Source: an uncultured Alphaproteobacteria bacterium (GTDB lineage: Bacteria; Pseudomonadota; Alphaproteobacteria; HIMB59). Taken from it: a stretch of 64,000 nucleotides of DNA. The DNA is taken from the NCBI GenBank assembly GCA_902526965.1, contig CABZMT010000005.1, forward strand, positions 1-64,000, in the 5' to 3' direction. This document shows positions 58,456 through 64,000 of this stretch, in pieces (positions within the stretch are counted from its first letter, which is position 1; each line of letters starts with the position of its first letter). The notes beneath the pieces were generated by a model. The model was not told the origin of the DNA and did not search any database. It saw only the letters and a list, made by a program, of their open reading frames with translations. The position numbers and the translations under genes were made by a program.

Positions 58456-60236
58456 GTGAAGTAGTAGCATATAAAGACTCAAATAATAATTATTGGGATA
58501 CCGAAGTCGAAAATAGTACTCCTATAATACATAAATCTGAAGATGCTTTAAACATTATGCGTCACGATATGGCTCATATTTTAGCAGAGGCTGTCATATC
58601 TCTTTTCCCGAATGCTAAACCAACTATTGGTCCGTTTATAAAAAATGGTTTTTATTATGATTTTGATATGGAGAGTACATTATCAGATGATGATTTAGAA
58701 AATATTGAAAAAAAAATGAAAGAAATACTCTTAGAAGGAAGAGATTTTTTAAAAAGAGTTGTTTCCAAAAAAGAAGCCTTAGAAATTTTTAAAGATAATA
58801 AATATAAGTTAGAACTTATTAATAATCTGGATAACTCTGATGAAATAACTCTTTATGAACAGAATAATTTTACAGATCTTTGCAAAGGGCCTCATCATAA
58901 AACTACAGAGGATTATAATGCTAGCTTTAAAATAACCAGTGTTTCAGGAGCTTATTGGAGAGGCATTAGTACCAATAAAATGCTTCAAAGAATTTATGCA
59001 ACTGCTTGGTATTCAGAAAAAGAGCTTCGAGTATATTTAAAAAATTTAGAAGAAGCCAAAGAAAGAAATCATAGAAGATTGGGAACAGATATGGGTTTGT
59101 TCCTCCTCACTGATTTATCCGCAGGTAATGTATTTTGGAAAGATAAGGGTTTAACCTTGTATCAAAATATAGAGAAATATATACGCTTTGAGCAGCAAAA
59201 ATTAAACTATTTTGAAGTAAAAACACCTGAGTTAGTTTCAAATGAACTCTGGATAAAATCTGGTCACTGGGAAAATTTTAAAGAAAATATGTTCACGTCC
59301 GAAACAGATAACAAGACATTTGCATTAAAGCCCATGAATTGTCCATGTCATATTGTGTTATTTAATTCTCAACTCATAACTTATAAAGATTTGCCACTGA
59401 GATATTCTGAATTTGGTAAATGTCACAGATATGAACCCTCAGGGGCTCTGAATGGATTATTTAGAGTGAGAGGATTTACGCAAGATGATGCACATATCTT
59501 TTGCTCTGGTGATCAAATTTATGATGTGTGCAATGAGACAACTAAATTAATTGAGAGAGTTTATAAGAAGTTTGGTTTTGAAAAGATCAAATATAATATT
59601 TCTACTCGCCCGGAAAAGAGTATTGGCACTCAAGAAAATTGGGATAATGCAGAAAATCAATTAAAAAAAGTTTTAAAAGATAATAACAAGGAATTTAATA
59701 TATTAGAAGGAGAAGGTGCATTCTACGGACCAAAAATAGAGTATACATTAGAGGACTCTCTAGGACGTGAATGGCAATGTGGCACAATTCAAATTGATTT
59801 TAATCTGCCAGATAGACTGGGAGCGAAATACAAAGATAAGGATGACAAAAATCAAGTTCCTATAATGATACATCGTGCTGTAGTTGGTTCATTAGAGAGG
59901 TTCATAGCAATCATTTTAGAAAATACAAATGGATGGCTTCCATTATTCGTTACACCTATTCAACTTGCAATATTACCAGTATCTGAAAAATTTGTAGATT
60001 ATAGCAATCAAGTAAAAGTAAAGCTTCAACAACTTGGTGTCAGATCAATTGTTGACAGCTCAGATAATAAATTAGGATATAAGATAAGAAACTCTGTTTC
60101 TAAAAAAATTCCCTACTCACTAGTAATGGGTGAAAGAGAAATTGAGTCAAAATCATTCACTCTGAGAAGTAATGAGGGTAAAAATACTTCATTTGATGAC
60201 ATTAAATTATTATCAAATTTCTTTTTAAGCAATTAA
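58452..60236 (+). CDS. thrS: threonyl-tRNA synthetase lacking the N-terminal TGS domain
   Basis: IMRHDMAHILAEAV, LCKGPHH, PMNCPCHIVLFN, FRVRGFTQDDAHIFC, GEGAFYGPKIEYTL; 594 aa. Confidence 0.96.
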   Translation: MSEVVAYKDSNNNYWDTEVENSTPIIHKSEDALNIMRHDMAHILAEAVISLFPNAKPTIGPFIKNGFYYDFDMESTLSDDDLENIEKKMKEILLEGRDFLKRVVSKKEALEIFKDNKYKLELINNLDNSDEITLYEQNNFTDLCKGPHHKTTEDYNASFKITSVSGAYWRGISTNKMLQRIYATAWYSEKELRVYLKNLEEAKERNHRRLGTDMGLFLLTDLSAGNVFWKDKGLTLYQNIEKYIRFEQQKLNYFEVKTPELVSNELWIKSGHWENFKENMFTSETDNKTFALKPMNCPCHIVLFNSQLITYKDLPLRYSEFGKCHRYEPSGALNGLFRVRGFTQDDAHIFCSGDQIYDVCNETTKLIERVYKKFGFEKIKYNISTRPEKSIGTQENWDNAENQLKKVLKDNNKEFNILEGEGAFYGPKIEYTLEDSLGREWQCGTIQIDFNLPDRLGAKYKDKDDKNQVPIMIHRAVVGSLERFIAIILENTNGWLPLFVTPIQLAILPVSEKFVDYSNQVKVKLQQLGVRSIVDSSDNKLGYKIRNSVSKKIPYSLVMGEREIESKSFTLRSNEGKNTSFDDIKLLSNFFLSN

Positions 60237-60276
60237 CTATTAAAAACTTCATTTATAAAATAAGTTAATCTCGTAA

Positions 60277-61173
60277 ATGAGTGAACATATTAAAGCAGTA
60301 ATAATAGTTGTTTTAAGCGGTTTAATATGGAGTTTTGGTCCGCTAGTTGTTAAAAATATGATAGATCCACAAATCTATCAACTCCCCTATCTCATCATTA
60401 GAGGACTGACAGTAGCAGTAATTATAGCTACGTATCTTATAATCAAAGAACAAAAAAATTTCATTCTTAATATCATAAAAATAGATAAAGTTTCTATAAT
60501 TGGTGGTCTTTGTTTAACCACAGCTATGATTGGTTTTATTTATTCAATTAGTAATACAACTGCTGCTGTCACTCTTTTTATGTTAGCCTTAATGCCCTTT
60601 TTGGCTTCATTAATTGCATTAGTATTTATTAATGAAAAAATTTCAAAACAAAATTTTATAAGTATGATTATTGCTTTAATAGGCGCTTTAATAATGATAC
60701 ATGCTAGTGCTTTTAGTGGTTCATTATATGGATTGATCATGGGTTTTGTATCAAGCCTAGGATTTGCAGCATTTACCGTTGCCCTACGAAGTAAAAGCGA
60801 TTTCAAAAAATTTTATATTTTGATTTATGCTGGAGTATTTTGTGCAACTATTGCTTGCTTTTTGATATTAATAAATAATCAGGAAATTTATTTACCTTTA
60901 AAAAATATTTTATTAAGTATAACGCATGGCTTACTTGTTGCAAGTGGGTTAATCCTTTTTAGTATTGGATCAAAACACCTACTCTCAGGTGAATTGACAA
61001 TGTTATCTTTATTAGAGGTAGTTGGAGGAATTTTTTGGGCATGGCTGCCTTTACTTGGTATCAACGAAATTCCAAGCGCTAACACAATAGCAGGAGGTAT
61101 AGTTATTTGTTTAGCTATTGCTATGAATTCATATCGTTTTGATAAAAAAAGACTCCAAAATTTAATTAGATAG
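60277..61173 (+). CDS. EamA/DMT family transporter
   Basis: Multiple TM helices arranged as two EamA-like repeats. Confidence 0.8.
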   Translation: MSEHIKAVIIVVLSGLIWSFGPLVVKNMIDPQIYQLPYLIIRGLTVAVIIATYLIIKEQKNFILNIIKIDKVSIIGGLCLTTAMIGFIYSISNTTAAVTLFMLALMPFLASLIALVFINEKISKQNFISMIIALIGALIMIHASAFSGSLYGLIMGFVSSLGFAAFTVALRSKSDFKKFYILIYAGVFCATIACFLILINNQEIYLPLKNILLSITHGLLVASGLILFSIGSKHLLSGELTMLSLLEVVGGIFWAWLPLLGINEIPSANTIAGGIVICLAIAMNSYRFDKKRLQNLIR

Positions 61174-62020
61174 TTAGTCCAATAACCCCTATAAAAGTTA
61201 AAGAGATACCTAAGGTTTGAATTTTAGATATTTTTTCTTTTAGAACCATTCTTGCTAGTAAAACCGTTACAAGTCCAAAACCTGAGGAAATCACCACTGC
61301 TATACTCACTTTATCAAAGGCGTATGCTGAAACTAAACAGAAATAACCAGTTGTTTCTAATATTCCCTGAAAAAACAATATAGGAGCTGCTTTTTTTGTC
61401 AGTGTTATCTTAGATTTTGTAAATAACAATAAGATTGTAATACCTAACAAACTAAAAAATCTTACATACACAACTGCTTCGATTGGATCCAGAGAGTTAG
61501 AGGCTTCTTGAGAAAAAATAATACCTAAAGCCAACATACCACTTGCCATAAACGATACAATTAAAGCCTCTTTTATTTGTTTTTTTGATAAACCCAGGCT
61601 TTCTTTGAAACTATCTGCACTAATTGATACAAATACAGCACCTGAAATAACTATCAAAGTGGCAATCCATTGAGTAATTGTTGGTTCACTACCTAAAAAA
61701 AATCTTATGACAAAGACAAAAAAAGGGTTCGTTGCTGCTATAGAGGCAACGATTGATACAGGTCCCATTTGAAGGCCCTTATATAAGCATAAGAGTCCAA
61801 ACATTATTAGAATACCTGATAGAAAGCTATTGCTCAAACCTATTGCATTTGGAGATAATCCACTTCCAAAGAAATAAAATAAAAAAAGATAAAAAATTGA
61901 GCCAACGACTAACATCCAAAAAAGTGAGTTCTTGAAACCAACTTCTTGTGATGAAAATCTTGCTAAAAAATCGCCTACGCCAAAGCTTAACGCTGAGAGA
62001 ATTCCTAAAAGAATAGCCAT
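61166..62020 (-). CDS. EamA/DMT family transporter
   Basis: Multiple TM helices, GVGDFLARFSSQEVG..., C-terminal ARMVLKEKISKIQTLGISLTFIGVIGL. Confidence 0.8.
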   Translation of the reverse strand: MAILLGILSALSFGVGDFLARFSSQEVGFKNSLFWMLVVGSIFYLFLFYFFGSGLSPNAIGLSNSFLSGILIMFGLLCLYKGLQMGPVSIVASIAATNPFFVFVIRFFLGSEPTITQWIATLIVISGAVFVSISADSFKESLGLSKKQIKEALIVSFMASGMLALGIIFSQEASNSLDPIEAVVYVRFFSLLGITILLLFTKSKITLTKKAAPILFFQGILETTGYFCLVSAYAFDKVSIAVVISSGFGLVTVLLARMVLKEKISKIQTLGISLTFIGVIGLTI

Positions 62021-62034
62021 GAATTAATTAAAAT

Positions 62035-62370
62035 CTAAACGTGAAAACTTTCGCCGCAACCGCACTCACTAGTTTGATTGGGATTTTTGAAAACAAATCT
62101 TTCTCCATACTCTTCTTTTATAAAGTCCATTTCTGTACCAATAACATACATTACAGCTTTATTATCAATATAAAGAGGAAATTTATAATCATTAACTAGC
62201 TCACATCCTTGTATGTCACTTTCATTGACATATTCCATTGTATAGCTAAGACCAGCACAACCTTTTGTGCTTAAACCTATTTTCAAACCAATTGCATTAT
62301 TGTTATCCACTAACAATTTAGAAATTTGTTCTTGAGCCATTTTAGATAATGTAAATAAGGGATTAGACAT
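62035..62370 (-). CDS. iron-sulfur cluster assembly accessory protein (SufA/IscA family)
   Basis: LKIGLSTKGCAGLSYTMEYV ... SECGCGESFHV. Confidence 0.9.
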   Translation of the reverse strand: MSNPLFTLSKMAQEQISKLLVDNNNAIGLKIGLSTKGCAGLSYTMEYVNESDIQGCELVNDYKFPLYIDNKAVMYVIGTEMDFIKEEYGERFVFKNPNQTSECGCGESFHV

Positions 62371-62371
62371 T

Positions 62372-62761
62372 TTAAAAACCTAAAGCTAACTTTGCGTCGT
62401 CACTCATCATATCTTTATTCCAAGGAGGTTGAAAGGTTAGATTAACACTAACTTGCCCTGTGTTTGGAAGTTCGTGAACTTTTTTTGCAACATCTAATGG
62501 AAAACTATCAGCTACTGGGCAATTAACAGTTGTTAGCGTCATTATAATTTTAATATTGTTAAATTTATCGATTGATAGGTCATAAATTAATCCAAGATCA
62601 TATATATTTATATCAAGTTCTGGATCTTTTATTTTTGTCAGAACCTCTATAATTTTATCGTTTGTCAAGTTTACTGACTCTGATGTTGAAAAATCTCCAA
62701 AGGAAATATCTCCTTCAGAATTTAGTTTAGGCATAAAGTCAGAGAGTGTCTTATCGTCCAT
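62372..62761 (-). CDS. MIP18/DUF59 family Fe-S assembly protein (SufT-like)
   Basis: LTKIKDPELDINIYDLGLIYDLSI, LTTVNCPVADSFP, VNLTFQPPWNKDMMSDDAKLALGF. Confidence 0.85.
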   Translation of the reverse strand: MDDKTLSDFMPKLNSEGDISFGDFSTSESVNLTNDKIIEVLTKIKDPELDINIYDLGLIYDLSIDKFNNIKIIMTLTTVNCPVADSFPLDVAKKVHELPNTGQVSVNLTFQPPWNKDMMSDDAKLALGF

Positions 62762-62764
62762 GTC

Positions 62765-63973
62765 TTATTGTAATAATTTTAAAGTTTTTTTCATTGAGTC
62801 AACAAAGTGGTCTATATCATTAATGTCATTATAAATTCCAAAAGAAACTCGGCAGGAACCTGGTATACCTAATTTTTTCATAAAAGGTTGACAACAATGG
62901 TGACCACCTCTGATCATTATTCCATGTTGGTCAAGAAAAGTGGCAATATCATTAAAATTTTGGTTTTTGATATTAAAGGAAACAATTGAAGTGGCATTTC
63001 CATTGTCGTTTGAGCCATATATTTCTATTTCTTCAAAGTCATTAAGAGCTGAAATTAGTGTGGCTCTGAGTTTTTTTTCTTTTGAAAAATAATCTTGGTA
63101 GTTAATACTATTTAGATACTCCATGGCAGCTTTAAAACCGATGGCGGCCTCAATAGAGGGTGTTCCTGGTTCGAATTTATTTGGCAACATGGCATAAGAA
63201 AAATCATTTGAGGATACCTCATTGATCATCCCCCCTCCTAAAGTTGGAGGATTAAGTTGGTTAAGAATATCCTCTTTACCATACATAATTCCAATACCAG
63301 ATGGACCGTAAAGTTTGTGAGAGGAGAAAGAGTAAAAATCACAGTCTAGATCTTTTACATCAATATTAAGATGTGCAATTGATTGACATCCATCAACAGC
63401 TACATAAATATCCTTATTAATTTCTTGTTTAATTTTTTTTATATCAAGTATTTGTCCAGTTACATTTGACATGTGTGTTAAAGAAAGAACCTTAGTAGTA
63501 TCATCACAATTATTTATAATTTCATCTTCAGATAGAATACCTTCTTTAGAAATTGGGATTATTTTTAATTCTAATTCTAATTTTTTACATAAATGCATCC
63601 ATGGTAGGTAATTAGAGTGATGTTCTAATTCTGTCACAACAATCTTATCGCCCTTATTTAAATGCTCTACTAGTGAATTGGCAATAATGTTTATAGAGTC
63701 GGTAGCTCCTCTTGTAAAAATTATTTCGTTTGTAGAATTTGCATTAATAAAAGATTTGGCTACTTCTCTAGATTTTTCATATAAATCTGTAGCGTCGATA
63801 CTAAGGGAATTCATCCCTCTATGTACGTTTTCATATGAGTTTTCAAGAAACTCAGAAATTGAATTAATAACTTGTTTTGGTTTCTGGGTGCTTGCAGCAG
63901 AGTCAAGATAAGTAATGGTTTTATCTCTTATCTTTTTATCTAAGATTGGAAAATCTGATTTTATATTATTCAT
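62765..63973 (-). CDS. sufS: cysteine desulfurase SufS
   Basis: YLDSAASTQKP, FTRGATDSINIIA, SFSSHKLYGPSGIGIMYGK, IRGGHHCCQPFM. Confidence 0.95.
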   Translation of the reverse strand: MNNIKSDFPILDKKIRDKTITYLDSAASTQKPKQVINSISEFLENSYENVHRGMNSLSIDATDLYEKSREVAKSFINANSTNEIIFTRGATDSINIIANSLVEHLNKGDKIVVTELEHHSNYLPWMHLCKKLELELKIIPISKEGILSEDEIINNCDDTTKVLSLTHMSNVTGQILDIKKIKQEINKDIYVAVDGCQSIAHLNIDVKDLDCDFYSFSSHKLYGPSGIGIMYGKEDILNQLNPPTLGGGMINEVSSNDFSYAMLPNKFEPGTPSIEAAIGFKAAMEYLNSINYQDYFSKEKKLRATLISALNDFEEIEIYGSNDNGNATSIVSFNIKNQNFNDIATFLDQHGIMIRGGHHCCQPFMKKLGIPGSCRVSFGIYNDINDIDHFVDSMKKTLKLLQ

Positions 63974-64000
63974 GTTAATAAACTTTCAATTATTTTATTG

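Overview
AT-rich window from a compact, streamlined alphaproteobacterium. SAR11/HIMB59-like affiliation is an inference from composition, gene order and protein character. Nearly all genes are ordinary housekeeping genes. On the minus strand, in transcription order: tig-clpP-clpX-lon-hupB, tRNA-Val, tRNA-Asp, then a 17.9-kb single gene, then the complete 14-gene nuo operon (nuoA-N), birA-coaX-rnj-DUF1467-proS-lolC/E-lolD-dnaE, rpsB-tsf-pyrH-frr-uppS-cdsA-dxr (dxr partial at the left edge). The right end has glnB-glnA, glnE, dusA, hisI-thrS, two EamA/DMT transporters and a suf cluster (sufA-like, sufT-like, sufS). The standout is the giant ORF at 28555..46476 (5973 aa): a signal peptide, a unique N-terminal region, about 43 Calx-beta-type repeats in two classes, a subtilisin-like (S8) protease with its catalytic motifs retained, and a C-terminal outer-membrane-barrel-like region ending in YRF. 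It appears to interrupt a hupB-tRNA-nuoA junction that is otherwise conserved in alphaproteobacteria. Other items: a possible pseudoknot in the rpsB leader overlapping the Shine-Dalgarno, a TGTTCACCT repeat cluster upstream of the giant gene, a tRNA-His with G-1:C73, and a ThrRS lacking the TGS domain. No CRISPR, rRNA, transposase or prophage was seen.
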